Assembly: GCA_963377175.1 (NCBI GenBank)
Contig: CAUJNA010003500.1
Coordinates: forward strand, 252,170-316,169
DNA from: Effrenium voratum
Taxonomy: Eukaryota; Sar; Dinophyceae; Suessiales; Symbiodiniaceae
DNA: 64,000 bases
Direction: 5' to 3'
Shown here: positions 1 to 8,721 of the stretch, piece after piece
Position numbering within the stretch: position 1 is the stretch's first letter
How the letters are laid out: each line of letters begins with the position of its first letter
Made by a program: the position numbers and the translations under genes
The notes under the pieces: generated by a model
The model's input: only the letters and a program-made list of their open reading frames with translations
What the model was told of the DNA's origin: nothing
Databases searched by the model: none

Positions 1-110
1 GGCTTTTGGTGGCTTTTTTGCTTTTCGCACCCTCTGCATTCCCAGTTCCTCTTCGGCAGGTGGCGTTTTGGCTTTTGCGGCCAACCCTCCCGCTGCCTTT
101 TAAATTCTAT
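1..110. repeat. Left copy of a low-complexity block also found at 62.4-62.7 kb
   Basis: Pyrimidine-rich sequence built on GGCTTTTGG and CTTTTCGCAYCC motifs. It closely matches about 62510-62610 in the same orientation. Read on the minus strand it would give a lysine-rich peptide, but it behaves as a minisatellite and I do not call it a gene. Confidence 0.7.
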
Positions 111-111
111 C

Positions 112-310
112 GCACCCTTTCTTGAATCATTGCACCCCTACTTGAATCATCACTTCTTCCGACATCATGGGGGGGGCTGCCGCGCCCCCAACCCCCCCGC
201 TACGTTTTAGATTTTCTACAGAGATTTAATTGCACCCCTAGTTGAATCATCAATTCTTCGAACCTCAGGGGGGGGGTCTGCCGCCCCCCCCAACCCCCCC
301 CCCCCCGGCT
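112..310. repeat. Tandem repeat with GCACCCCTACTTGAATCATC core
   Basis: Diverged units of roughly 110-130 bp. Each contains a TTGAATCATC core, a TTCGAACATCATGGGG-like segment, a run of C or G, and a TTTTAGATTTTCTACAGAG-like segment. The same units fill 62878-63600. From 310 to 595 I see no gene or recognisable repeat. Confidence 0.75.
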
Positions 311-599
311 CTTTTTTGAATATTTTTATTGGGATTGAAATGCCCTCCTGTTCGAATCAGTACTTTTTGACCCCGTCAACCAGCCAGCTGCTTTTTGGAT
401 TTTGTTACCCACGATTTGTTGGTAATGCTAGGGATGTTGGTCGGACATGCGGGGACGTTGAAAACGATGCTGGGGATGTTGACGGGCTACAATTCCGCGA
501 GAAAATGCTGTAAAATACGACATTTTACTGGCCCGGATGAAAAACGAAAAACCAAAAAAAAAGCGAAAACATCCTAGAATAAAACCGCGCCCATTTAAA

Positions 600-1161
600 T
601 ATGCGATGTTACTCTCTGTCCCTGTTATGTCACCAGTATATTTAAAATACTTATTGATGAACTCAAGTAATGGCACCTGATGCTCAAAGATGTCAGCATA
701 TATGTTTTTAAGTTTGTCCTTGTCCTCCTGAGTCTTCAGTCGCTTGCACTCTTCCAAAAAACAAATGATGGGGAAAAATGCTATCAATAAACTCATGCAT
801 ATACATCTCGTTTTTCTTGGTGTTAGTCAGTGCTTTTGTGGGGCTCAACTGCTTGGCGTCACCAGTAGCCAGTATGATTTTATTAGCCCTGTGTTGCTCT
901 AATTTTTGCCAATACAAAGGTATTATTAAAACAGATCTCGTCAAACACAATGACATCAAACATTGAATGATCGTATTTATCTAGCTTCTCGTCATTGACT
1001 GCTATACTGAAGAATTTATTTACAGTGACGCTTTCCACTTCGCATGCCAACCCTAGATTATTTGTAGGCATTTTGAACAAAACTTTGTAGCCTTTGAGTC
1101 TCTCCATGTTCTTGCAGATGGTGGACTTCCCCGCTCCTGCGATTTTAGCCTTAATCATCAA
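600..1161 (-). pseudogene. Frameshifted viral SF1-type helicase, C-terminus missing
   Basis: Three overlapping minus-strand frames together cover a P-loop helicase. The first (1161 down to 883) has Walker A IAGAGKST at residues 7-14 and Walker B VIVFDEI near residue 74. The second (about 959-708) has ATGDAKQLSP, the motif III region. The third (below about 796) has YFKYTGDI followed by NIAYLN, as seen late in this helicase type. The frame changes twice, near 880-930 and near 740-790, and similarity ends by about 600, so motifs V-VI are gone. The first frame has no upstream ATG beyond a TTG/ATG pair and is closed by a TAG, so the N-terminus may also be lost. By family this would unwind DNA during viral genome replication; this copy should be inactive. 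Confidence 0.75.
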
Positions 1162-1322
1162 GCAGCAGTAGTTCTTCTAATGAAGTGATTAGCGTTCATA
1201 GTTCTCTACCTATTACAGTAAATAGTTTCTCATCAGAGAGTCCAGATGAAATACCAGCACCAACTGAAGATGAAGAAGATCCAGAAGAGGAAGAAAGCCC
1301 AAAGATCATGTTGAAAAATTAG
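1155..1322 (+). pseudogene. C-terminal fragment of a Ser-rich acidic protein
   Basis: An open plus frame without an ATG, closed upstream by TAA at 1152 and ending at TAG 1320-1322. It begins with eight serines and ends in a Glu/Asp/Pro tail containing EEDPEEEESPK. It overlaps the start of the helicase on the other strand. It looks like the tail of a gene whose front was lost. No family is recognised. Confidence 0.4.
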
Positions 1323-1344
1323 AATCTCAATAATATTATATACA

Positions 1345-1404
1345 ATGGGTATTGGTCAAAGTAAAAACGAAGAAAAAACAGTATGGAAGACATTAAGAAT
1401 TTAA
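1345..1404 (+). CDS. Tiny ORF with N-myristoylation-like start
   Basis: ATG opens MGIGQSKNEEK and stops after 19 codons. Gly2 with Ser6 fits the N-myristoylation pattern MGxxxS found on some viral membrane or capsid proteins. The next ORF (1383) overlaps in another frame, so the two may be one frameshifted gene. Function unknown. Confidence 0.3.
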   Translation: MGIGQSKNEEKTVWKTLRI

Positions 1405-1553
1405 GTATAGATGAAAAAGCACGAGCAGACACTTTAATTATTAAATCTCTTCAAGAATGTGTGGTGCGAATTGAGAAATTAGAAAAAGAAAAACCTGACA
1501 AATTAGTATATAAACGCCCTGCTTTACAATTTTGCAATGCTTCATTAATTTGA
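1383..1553 (+). CDS. Small hypothetical viral protein, 56 aa
   Basis: Starts MEDIKNLSIDEKARADT and is charged with heptad-like leucines, so probably helical, with an RIEKLEKEKP stretch. The stop codon lies 26 bp from the converging end of the packaging ATPase pseudogene, with a perfect hairpin between them. No family recognised. Confidence 0.45.
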   Translation: MEDIKNLSIDEKARADTLIIKSLQECVVRIEKLEKEKPDKLVYKRPALQFCNASLI

Positions 1554-1557
1554 ATTG

Positions 1558-1583
1558 ATAATATTAAAACCAATTAATATTAT
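1558..1583. terminator. Hairpin between convergent viral gene ends
   Basis: A perfect 10 bp stem (1558-1567 with 1574-1583) and a 6-base loop. It lies between the stop of the 56 aa ORF (1553) and the minus-strand stop of the ATPase pseudogene (1580-1582), where a shared 3' processing signal would be expected. Confidence 0.6.
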
Positions 1584-2264
1584 GAATTTTCATCATCTGT
1601 AATCTTAAAACTGTGTTCAAACCGGATAAAAAACATGTCATTCACATTTTTAGCATTCATACTTACATTAAAAATGAATAGGTTCTGATACTGCTTGATG
1701 ATACATATCTAACAATTGCTGTTTATCAACAATGGCGCTATTTTCTTCAATAAAACTCATTAGCTCACTGGCATTTTCAACCTAAAATGTATAATGAACT
1801 GGCATTTAAACGAATTATAGGCGCTAAAACATTACATTTTTAGGATCATCGGCATGATTGTCTACAACGATTAATATTGAATGCAGTTTCTTCACCTTTT
1901 TAGATTTCATGTAATTAATTATTTTCTTCTGTCTTTCGACTACATTTTCTAAACCTGCTGGATTGTAAGTGTCAAAATTTTGCATTTGTTCTTTTTCATC
2001 ATCCACGTGCAATTCATCCCTGATATATCTCTTTACTTCTGTAAATGTAGGGTCGTTTTGGACTCTTGGTGAAAATATCAATATTCTTGCGAATGAATTT
2101 CTATACACATTCAAGATTAAATGTTGAATAAGGACAGTCTTACCGCCTGTTGAAGAAGCAACTTTAATACTTTTAAATGGTAATGTCGGCACGTGCTCGT
2201 ATTTAGATTGTTTGAACTCATATTCAGTTATGTTTATTGGTTTTACTATTGGAACATCTGACAT
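1580..2264 (-). pseudogene. A32-like genome-packaging ATPase, internally deleted and frameshifted
   Basis: Starts at ATG 2264 (MSDVPIVKPI). The N-terminal 146 codons carry a Walker A region VASSTGGKTVL (residues 35-45), the IFSPRVQNDPTF segment typical of the PLV/Polinton branch, and the Walker B region ILIVVDN (residues 130-136). The usual ILIVxDD has become VVDN. At 1824 the frame hits a stop. Further down the same strand VLAPIIRLNASSLYIL, then ELMSFIEENSAIVD, then NDMFFIRFEH appear in shifted frames. These match the known C-terminal part of the family, with about 40 codons missing in between. By family it would drive ATP-dependent packaging of viral DNA into capsids. With the deletion, frame changes and altered Walker B it should be inactive. 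Confidence 0.85.
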
Positions 2265-2345
2265 AATTTAGTATTAAAGATATTTAGAAAATAGTTTATA
2301 ACTAAAATTGTATGAACTATCGTTTATGATATAGGGATATTATAA
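2265..2345. promoter_or_regulatory. Divergent AT-rich spacer, probable promoter region
   Basis: This 80 bp lies between the ATPase start on the minus strand and the start of the broken plus-strand ORF at 2346. It is almost pure A/T and should contain promoters for both. No specific motif is recognised. Confidence 0.3.
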
Positions 2346-2600
2346 ATGGAACAGATGTTCATTGCTTCAATCATAAGCATTGAAGATAATTAGTTTTGAT
2401 TGGTTTTTGAAACCCCGTTGTCACCCGAGGAAATAAGCAATGGTCTAACCCCGAATATTCTAAACATGTACAGAAAATATAATAAGATCAATTATATGTT
2501 TCCTTATTTTTATATGGGTAGGACTTATTCAGATTATATCAATATAATAAATGAAGTAGAGAAAATAGAAAAAGTTGTAATAACCGATAATAAAAGCTAA
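2346..2600 (+). pseudogene. Hypothetical viral ORF interrupted by stops
   Basis: ATG 2346 opens MEQMFIASIISIEDN, then meets in-frame stops at 2391 and 2397. The same frame continues as a 66-codon open stretch with GLTPNILNMYRKYNK and YFYMGRTYSDYINI, ending at 2600. Unknown function; it reads like one small gene with two point breaks. Confidence 0.4.
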
Positions 2601-2678
2601 CAATGTTGTTACTATTCATTAGAATTAATTAAGTTAGGAATTCAATACATCAAAAATAAAATGTCAATTTTAATTTAA

Positions 2679-3011
2679 ATGCCAAGAAAGAAAAAGAGTA
2701 ACTCAAATTCAATATCAGTTGATGAAAGACCAATACCAGAAATTCAAGACCGGACAGAAACAACAGAAAGCGTTAAAACCATAGGTGTAAGTAAAGTAAT
2801 AAAATGTGGTCAATGTAATCATATTATGAGCTTTCAAAACGAAGTAATAGTAGATAAGAAAGGGGGCATTAATATCAAATGTATTCCGTGTATGTTTTCA
2901 GTCAAGAAGAAGGACCAAGAAATGAGTGTAGCGAAGAAGAAAGACGGAGATACGACAATAGAAACAAACAAACATTTAGTAAATGTGAGTTTTCATAGGG
3001 CGACAACATAA
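2679..3011 (+). CDS. Small zinc-ribbon protein, 110 aa
   Basis: An intact ORF from ATG 2679. It has a basic start (MPRKKK), a polar stretch, then CGQC (Cys43, Cys46) and CIPC (Cys68, Cys71), a CX2C-X21-CX2C zinc ribbon, and a lysine-rich tail. The position and size fit a small viral nucleic-acid-binding or transcription protein, but I know no exact family. It is the least damaged gene in the relic. A hairpin follows within 12 bp of the stop. Confidence 0.6.
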   Translation: MPRKKKSNSNSISVDERPIPEIQDRTETTESVKTIGVSKVIKCGQCNHIMSFQNEVIVDKKGGINIKCIPCMFSVKKKDQEMSVAKKKDGDTTIETNKHLVNVSFHRATT

Positions 3012-3022
3012 TTAAGATTATT

Positions 3023-3045
3023 TTGCATTATTATATATAATGCAA
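3023..3045. terminator. Hairpin after the zinc-ribbon gene
   Basis: A perfect 9 bp stem, TTGCATTAT with ATAATGCAA, and a 5-base loop. It starts 12 bp after the zinc-ribbon stop and overlaps the ATG of the next ORF (3040). Confidence 0.6.
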
Positions 3046-3347
3046 GATATTATAAATAATACTACTCAATTTATTGATGTAAATGAATTAACATTAAATA
3101 AGTTTAGTGCAGAATGGAACGAAAATGATATATTAATGAATTTTGTTAATGACTTTAGAAATAGTAAGATTGATTTTAACATGTTTTACAATTCTTTTAA
3201 TTATGCTGATTTATTTAAACAATCAGATTTAGAGTTTTATTGCAAAGAATATATTCATATACTTTAAGATTTTTTGCTAATTATGATGATAAGAATGCTA
3301 TTCAGTTTTATGAAACTACATTGAGAAAATTGAGTAAATTTATATGA
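3040..3347 (+). pseudogene. Hypothetical viral protein with one frameshift
   Basis: ATG 3040 opens MQDIINNTTQFIDVNELTLN and stops at 3267. Another frame continues directly as FFANYDDKNAIQFYETT and ends at TGA 3347. The sum is about 100 residues rich in Asn, Phe and Tyr. No family recognised. Confidence 0.4.
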
Positions 3348-3587
3348 ACAGTAATATTAGTGTTGTTAATGTTTTGAATGTATTACGTGCTTAATAATTT
3401 ATATAGCTGATAATATTGAAAAGTTTCATTCATACTCAATATTTAGAAAACTATTATTTGTAAATCAAGTGGTAAATTGAATAATAATTTAACAAGTTAT
3501 GCAATAACTAGTTTTGAGTTAACTTACAATGATATTTGAGATATTTCTTGCAAAATAAAAGTTTAGTTCTTTCTATGTTAGTGTATC

Positions 3588-3860
3588 ATGGACGAAGGAT
3601 TAGAAAAGATTGTTTAAAAACTGAACAAGGTTTTAGAACAGAATAAGAACATTTTGGAAACCTTACAAGAAATGGAGAAGGAAATGCCATTTACAAACAA
3701 GTACCAAAGTAAGGAAGTAGATAGAACCAGTAGCGAGTATAAAAACAAGCGTCAGGTTTATGTGAGCAAATTGAATACTAAACAAATCAAAGAACCTAAG
3801 CCCAGTAGTCCGGAATATTCCCGACTTGGCTATGATGAAGAGACAGGTGTTTATTCTTGA
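3588..3860 (+). pseudogene. Small hypothetical ORF with an internal TAA
   Basis: ATG 3588 opens MDEGLEKIV, then TAA at 3615. The frame continues KLNKVLEQNKNILETLQ to a stop at 3860, about 90 codons in all. The charged N-terminal half looks like coiled coil; the end is YSRLGYDEETGVYS. The stop could be a decay mutation. Codon reassignment is not supported elsewhere in the island. Confidence 0.4.
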
Positions 3861-3867
3861 TTTAAAA

Positions 3868-3917
3868 CAATTTTCTCTGAAAATCCATTTAAAGAAATAC
3901 TACCTGAATATATTAAG
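3868..3917 (+). promoter_or_regulatory. Repeated pre-gene motif, copy 1
   Basis: About 50 bp that recurs at 4527-4576, sharing a TTTAAAGAAATA core and ending in ATTAAG. Copy 1 ends 7 bp before ATG 3925. The spacing suggests a promoter or leader element, or a small internal duplication. Confidence 0.4.
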
Positions 3918-3924
3918 AGGAAAA

Positions 3925-3987
3925 ATGACTACCGAAATTGAGCAAGAAAAACGATTAATAAATTTTTGGATTTTGTTTAGTAAATGA
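3925..3987 (+). CDS. Tiny ORF, 20 aa
   Basis: MTTEIEQEKR start; TGA 3985 overlaps the ATG of the next ORF as ATGA. It may be the front of the next gene, split by a frameshift. Confidence 0.25.
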   Translation: MTTEIEQEKRLINFWILFSK

Positions 3988-4109
3988 CACTAAACAAGAA
4001 CTTAGAAATTAATGCGACTGCTGTAAATGCAAAAATTACAAAGATCACGAACGATATAAAGAAATCGGAAAATAAGATTACCAGGAAATACTTTGAATAC
4101 GATTCATAA
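3984..4109 (+). CDS. Tiny ORF, 41 aa
   Basis: MTLNKNLEINATAVNAKITK start, followed by a lysine-rich helix. It overlaps the preceding ORF by ATGA. No homology recognised; possibly a fragment. Confidence 0.3.
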   Translation: MTLNKNLEINATAVNAKITKITNDIKKSENKITRKYFEYDS

Positions 4110-4267
4110 CTTTACTTACAAAAGTATTTTCTGCGAAAGAAGAGAAAAACAGTTCGTGGAATTGAATGTGCTCAAAATCATAGTGTTGAATTCTTGAATA
4201 ATTCAAATATACAAAGTTGGTTGTTTGTCGAACGATGTAAGTTTCCAGATAAAGTAGTTTTCCTAAG

Positions 4268-4426
4268 ATGTCTAAGCAAAGATATAAGTTAATGAAACGT
4301 ATTTATGGTTTTCATTTACAGTTTGATAACGGACAATCAACAACAGAGTTAACCATCAAAGAATTATTTAGTAGGCTGGCTTCAGTCCAGTCAAAAAATA
4401 TCAAGAACTATATGCCATTACAATAA
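4268..4426 (+). CDS. Small basic ORF, 52 aa
   Basis: MSKQRYKLMKRIYGF start and TIKELFSRLASVQSK later. It is basic and probably helical, with no recognised family. It ends about 60 bp before a palindrome at 4491. Confidence 0.35.
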   Translation: MSKQRYKLMKRIYGFHLQFDNGQSTTELTIKELFSRLASVQSKNIKNYMPLQ

Positions 4427-4487
4427 AACTCAAAGATGAATACAAAATGAAAGACCACCCTGAGTTTTAATGATTAAGCCATAGTAT

Positions 4488-4521
4488 AATTACAACATGT
4501 AAGAACTTATATGTTGTAATT
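4488..4521. terminator. Imperfect palindrome after a gene end
   Basis: TACAACAT ... ATGTTGTA pair across 4491-4518 with one mismatch pair inside, extended by AAT/ATT on both sides. It is a close relative of the perfect palindrome at 5050-5077. Confidence 0.55.
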
Positions 4522-4526
4522 GTAGT

Positions 4527-4576
4527 ATAATTTTCCCTGAAAAGTATTTAAAGAAATATTACCTTAATGTATTAAG
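4527..4576 (+). promoter_or_regulatory. Repeated pre-gene motif, copy 2
   Basis: It matches 3868-3917 closely and lies about 50 bp before ATG 4628. A third copy starts at 5087 and is cut off at 5096, which marks the right edge of the viral island. Confidence 0.4.
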
Positions 4577-4627
4577 TAAAGTACGTGCGACACTAATGAT
4601 ATACCATTGGAAATTAGATTGAATATT

Positions 4628-4985
4628 ATGTCATATAACTGTTATGATGTATGCCCTTACAGATATGATATTCTTAACAACATCTTTCCAACTTGGGAAA
4701 GAGTAAAAAAGAAACCCATTCTGGGCAATGACTTTAACTGAAGCGTTGGATGATACCAAATCTGATTATGAAATATATTTGGAATTGAAAGCATTCTATA
4801 ATTATTCCTACATATATGAAATGGAACATAAATTTAAACAGATCTGGTTCATTAATAGTATTGACAATTTAAGAACTGGTTACTACGACGCAATGAGAGC
4901 ACGGTTGGAAATGATGCCGATGGCATATCCGATTTTATCATATATTAAGCACGCTAGACTTCTCCGACGAGGATGCAGAATTTAG
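4628..4985 (+). pseudogene. Hypothetical viral gene with a +1 frameshift
   Basis: ATG 4628 opens MSYNCYDVCPYRYDILNN and stops at 4739. A second frame, open from 4728, carries DDTKSDYEIYLELKAF and ends at 4985. The overlap of the two frames suggests one gene with a single-base indel. The aromatic composition is unlike the host patches. Function unknown. Confidence 0.4.
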
Positions 4986-5049
4986 CGATAATGAAAGCGT
5001 GGCTAGCGACTATTGAGATGAATGTTTCAATTCTTGATTATGCTATGGA

Positions 5050-5077
5050 TACAACATATAAGATCTTATATGTTGTA
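5050..5077. terminator. Perfect 28 bp palindrome at the end of the viral island
   Basis: A fully self-complementary 28-mer centred on AGATCT. It is the strongest of four hairpins in the island and the third type found just past a gene end. In a transcript it would form a 12-14 bp hairpin. Confidence 0.7.
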
Positions 5078-5123
5078 ATTTTAGTTCAATTTTCCCGTAT
5101 AAGCCGTGGTGGTGCTTTCCTAC

Positions 5124-5629
5124 CTAGGCCTTGTCCGCATTTTGCCATGCATATTTACTTGGATTATTTTCAAGATTTGGGTTAACGGTTTCAATTCTCC
5201 CTTTTCTAATGGTTAACCACTTTTTGGGGGGCGAACATAGGCTTGTTTTTTAGACTGTTCTTAGTTGTTGGAAATGGGTAAGGGTGTCAAGTTGGATCTA
5301 GGGAGAAATTATTGAGATCTTGGGGTTGTGATCTTAGGAATGAACAAAATGTTGGTATGTAGCTTGGGCTGTTCGGGTGGGATTTGTTGAGGTGGTATGT
5401 AGTTCTGATTGTTGTTATTGAATGAGCGTAGGGGTGATGTTGAGATGGGGTAAGAAACGAAGATGGGTATGTGAATATGTGTTTTTTGGTTGGATTGGTT
5501 GGGTGATTGGATTTGAAGGTTGAAAATGGGTTGTTTTAGGCTTGTTTTAGTGGGCGTATTCAGACTGATCCAAAAAGTGTAGGGGGGACCCCAGGACTGG
5601 ATGGCGAAATGCGGACGGGAGAGGCCTAG
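5124..5629. mobile_element. 0.5 kb MITE with inverted ends
   Basis: The ends CTAGGCCTTG-TCCGCATTTT (from 5124) and the reverse of it (5603-5629) form inverted repeats of about 24 bp with a few changes. There is no ORF inside and no clear target duplication. It begins 28 bp after the viral island and looks like a non-autonomous DNA transposon. Confidence 0.65.
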
Positions 5630-5981
5630 TCTATCTGTTTATAGGGACACCAAAGTGACAATCCACCATTTCGGGGGTCCGATTCCACAAAAACAAGTGC
5701 CAAGCCCTTGAAAGTGGTGCGCATGAATACCCTTGGTTGCATGTTTGTTGGATGTTAGGACTTGAGAACTTTTTGCCAAGCAATGGGTTTTTTCCGTATT
5801 AAACCACTAAAAGTCACAAACTTTTAGCAGGGGAGCAGAAAGCAACCGAGGAAGTAGGACGTCCACATTTTACTCGTGGAGCCCATTTTGCCAGGGAACC
5901 CCCGCCCAAAAAGGCCTTGGGTTTCCACTTGTAAAACCAGGTTCAACAGGAGTACCACCACAAAAAGACACCCATATGTGA

Positions 5982-6099
5982 CTAGGTCCCCCAGCTAGGT
6001 GCCCGCTCACCCTTTTTTGGTTGGGAGGGTTCCTTTAGTAAAATAGACGACAGAAAAAGTTGGTACCCTTGTTCTAACCTCTCTACTGGAGGACCTAGG
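5982..6099 (+). repeat. CTAGGTCC element, copy 1
   Basis: Full-length 118 bp with terminal inverted CTAGGTCC / GGACCTAG. The inner landmark is AAAATAGACKACAGAAAAAGT. Confidence 0.8.
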
Positions 6100-6284
6100 A
6101 CCATTTTGCCAGGAAACTATATCAAGAAATTAGAATCGATGAACATACAGACAGTAGAGTTAATGTCAAGGCTATGATAGCACAGCTTATTTCATAAGAC
6201 GCATCTGAAGTAGCCAGTTCAAATTCTTTACCTCACTCTACATTCAACCTATTAATGTTCTCTAAAGCCTGTTGGATGCCACCA

Positions 6285-6423
6285 GAGTCACAATCAAAAC
6301 CTGTGTGATTGGAGGGTTGTAAGAAAAAACCCAGCCAGAAATGGGCATGGCCGCCTTTCAGTTTTTCACATGGTTCTTGGTAGACCATTTGCGTACCGGG
6401 CTTTGATTGCTTGATTGCGACTC
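6285..6423. repeat. GAGTCACAATC inverted-end element, copy 1
   Basis: About 139 bp. Ends GAGTCACAATCAAAACC and its inverse. Related copies at 22118-22208 and 57881-58000 share the landmark GTAGACCATTT. Confidence 0.6.
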
Positions 6424-7992
6424 ACCTCAAAAGCCCCAAGGTTTCCGAAGTGGGAAACGTCACCTTCAGTCTATAGTGACTGTGGTGACTTCGCTGTTGG
6501 TTGTAAATGAGGGACCGCCGGGGGGGGGGGGTGAAACATGGCCTGGGCCAATTCTGTAGTCAGTGGTAGGTTATGTTTGAAGGGAACATGGGGGAGCTTT
6601 GAAGAAAACACTATGTTAAAACACTGGAGGGTTCAACATCCTTGACCTGGTCTTTTTCCCTGCTCAGCAAAGGCGGGAGTACAGTTTAAGCTGCCGCAAA
6701 GCGCGCTTCTGTATTTCATGATTCACCCCGGTGATTGGCTATTTTTGTTTGGCCTGCTATCATGTCTCCGACAGCACGGCCAAGGCACTTGCCAGTGGTA
6801 GTGGCGCGAATGCCAGGCAGTGGTTGGGAAACTAATGCTAGGCAGCTGGGGAGAAACGAGTGTGCGGAAACATGACGGTGAAAGATCCTGACTTGTTCTG
6901 TGGTTTGCATACGTGGGCATGTGTCAAAAAATCGCGGGACCCCCAAGATGGGAGTATAGATTGTTCTGCTTTAGCTTCAAGCTGAACATGGCAGTCTCAA
7001 GGAAAGACAACAACGAACTCATGCCCTGGCAGTCTGGTGTAGGAGCGCCGAGGCTTAGGCGAAGTGTCGTTTGGAGAAGTTTGGATGGCGTAGACAAGGT
7101 GCAGCATGGAGTGTGCAAAAAATGGGTTTGTGTTGAGGGGGGGGTTAGGACAGGAATGGGATTTGCGTGTTTTGTTGCTGGCATGATGTGAAGCATGGAG
7201 GATGGTTGGATGTGTTGGTTGAGGGTTCAGCGTATAGTGGGTGAGAGATGATGGATATGATTCCGCGTGATGGTTCAGGGTTTAGGGTGAGCATTGGACA
7301 TGCTGTAACATGATAGGGCGTAGGGCTTGACGGAACGTGCTTCGATGTGATGGGACAGGATGTTCGATTGCATGTGGTTGAGGTTCGGTCCATTTGACTG
7401 AGATGGCTGTGGCGCAAAAAAATGGTACCAAAATGGAGCCTTGGTAAGTGGAACCATGGATCAAAACCCGGGTAACCCCTCCTGTTGAATTTTGAGCTAC
7501 AGCCAGATGTGTTCAAACCTGTTGGGCTGCTTTTTCTTGAAGCCACCATTTGCAGGGTTGAGGATGTCACTTTCATGAACTCAGTTCAAAGTGAATTCGT
7601 GATTGGTAAATATGTGGAGTTTTCATAACCTCGGGCAAGCATAAAAGGTCATGACAAGAGCCCAAGATGATCTAAAGGAAGAAACACGTGCATTATTTGC
7701 ATACAACTACACCAGAAAATGTGTTATTTCACTATATCTCCAATGTATATTCTGGGTTTGTTTTCCGTGGGACGAGCTGCTGTTTGTTTGTCTGCCAAGG
7801 TTTTCCCCTTTCCATCAACTTGCTGGTTCCCGGCAAATGAGGGAATAACCCCTAGCATTGCTCCCTTGTGGTTTCGGGGAGAATTCATTTGAGGGGTGTC
7901 TGTGTTTGAGGCTACCCCTTTTTGGTGGTTTCAAAGGGAAACCAAACGGAAACCAAGAGGAGCTCCGTGCCATTTGTGGGGTAGCCTAACAG

Positions 7993-8106
7993 ACGGCGAC
8001 AGCGCCTCCATTCGGATCAGTGACTCGGCCAGGTCGCATTCAGCTCCGATTGCCGCCAGTGCTGAGCAGCCCACAGCCGCCAGGGACGCAGCTGAGATTG
8101 GGGAGG
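7993..8106 (+). CDS. Candidate exon of unknown plus-strand gene
   Basis: The acceptor CTAACAG precedes it and the donor GTGGGT follows. The open frame includes GDSASIRISDSARSHSAPIA and an Ala/Glu-rich end. It would be a polar, probably disordered segment. Confidence 0.45.
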
Positions 8107-8580
8107 GTGGGTTATCTAGGCACGGGTTGCTCTGAACCGCAAAATGGGTCAAAGCGGTCCGTCATGTTTTGTTCTTCTTTTATTTTCGACCAAATGTTTA
8201 AGGGTTTTCGGAGCACCCCTAAAGTATCGTTTGAGATCAGATGCGTTTTTGGAGCTTGTTGGGATGGGTTGCATGCAGCATTGAGTTGCTACATGTCGAT
8301 GCACTGTTCCAGAGGGGACAGAAGCTCCTGTTAATGCGCGTGAGTCGCCAAGATGTGAGCGGCAGGGGAGTCGTGTTGCTTGACTCGGGTTGGTTCCCCA
8401 TTGCAATCACACGATTCTTTTCCTGCCCAAAATTTGCAACAATTGGAGACTCCACTGAAACATGCTGTTGAAAAGGTCAATGTGGGTCTGGCTTTTTTCG
8501 AGGTAATTCCCCTTGGGGTTGGGCTCAGAGGAAAGGCAAGGGCAACCACCCTTTTTGAGACAAAATCGTAGTTCTGTTTC

Positions 8581-8690
8581 CTGCCCGTTGCGGAAGCGTT
8601 GCCGCAGGCCGCTCTTGCCCATCTCCTCGGATCTTCATCCGCCAGCGCAGGACGAACCTTGTCTATCGCCGTTGTCAACTTGCGGTTGGC
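8581..8690 (+). CDS. Coding-like patch, strand uncertain
   Basis: The plus frame reads PVAEALPQAALAHLLGSSSA; a minus frame is also open. Third-position GC is only moderate either way. It lies 32 bp before the next candidate exon in another frame, so at most one of the two edges is right. Confidence 0.3.
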
Positions 8691-8721
8691 CTTAGAAAGG
8701 ACATAGGAGTGTTATCAACAG

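Larger units (their letters stand above)
595..5096. mobile_element. Degraded Polinton-like virus (PLV) relic
   Basis: This 4.5 kb island is clearly AT-rich, while the flanks are near 50% GC with G/C runs. It holds an A32-type packaging ATPase and an SF1-type helicase, a pair typical of Polinton-like viruses integrated in protist genomes, plus a zinc-ribbon protein and small ORFs. Genes lie on both strands with very short spacers, a compact viral layout. The left edge falls where the helicase loses its C-terminus (about 595). The right edge falls where the third copy of an internal motif is cut (5096). No major capsid, protease, polymerase or integrase is visible, so this is a fragment. A virophage or another small relative is possible. 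Nearly every recognisable gene is broken, which argues against activity. Confidence 0.75.
5630..7992. other. Repeat-rich stretch, no firm gene
   Basis: Contains a member of the GTTAGGACTT...GCAGAAAGCAACC repeat family (5750-5850), a CTAGGTCC element (5982-6099) and a GAGTCACAATC inverted-end element (6285-6423). Around 6731-6870 two plus frames look coding-like but conflict. From 6870 to 7990 I see only short spurious ORFs. Confidence 0.6.
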
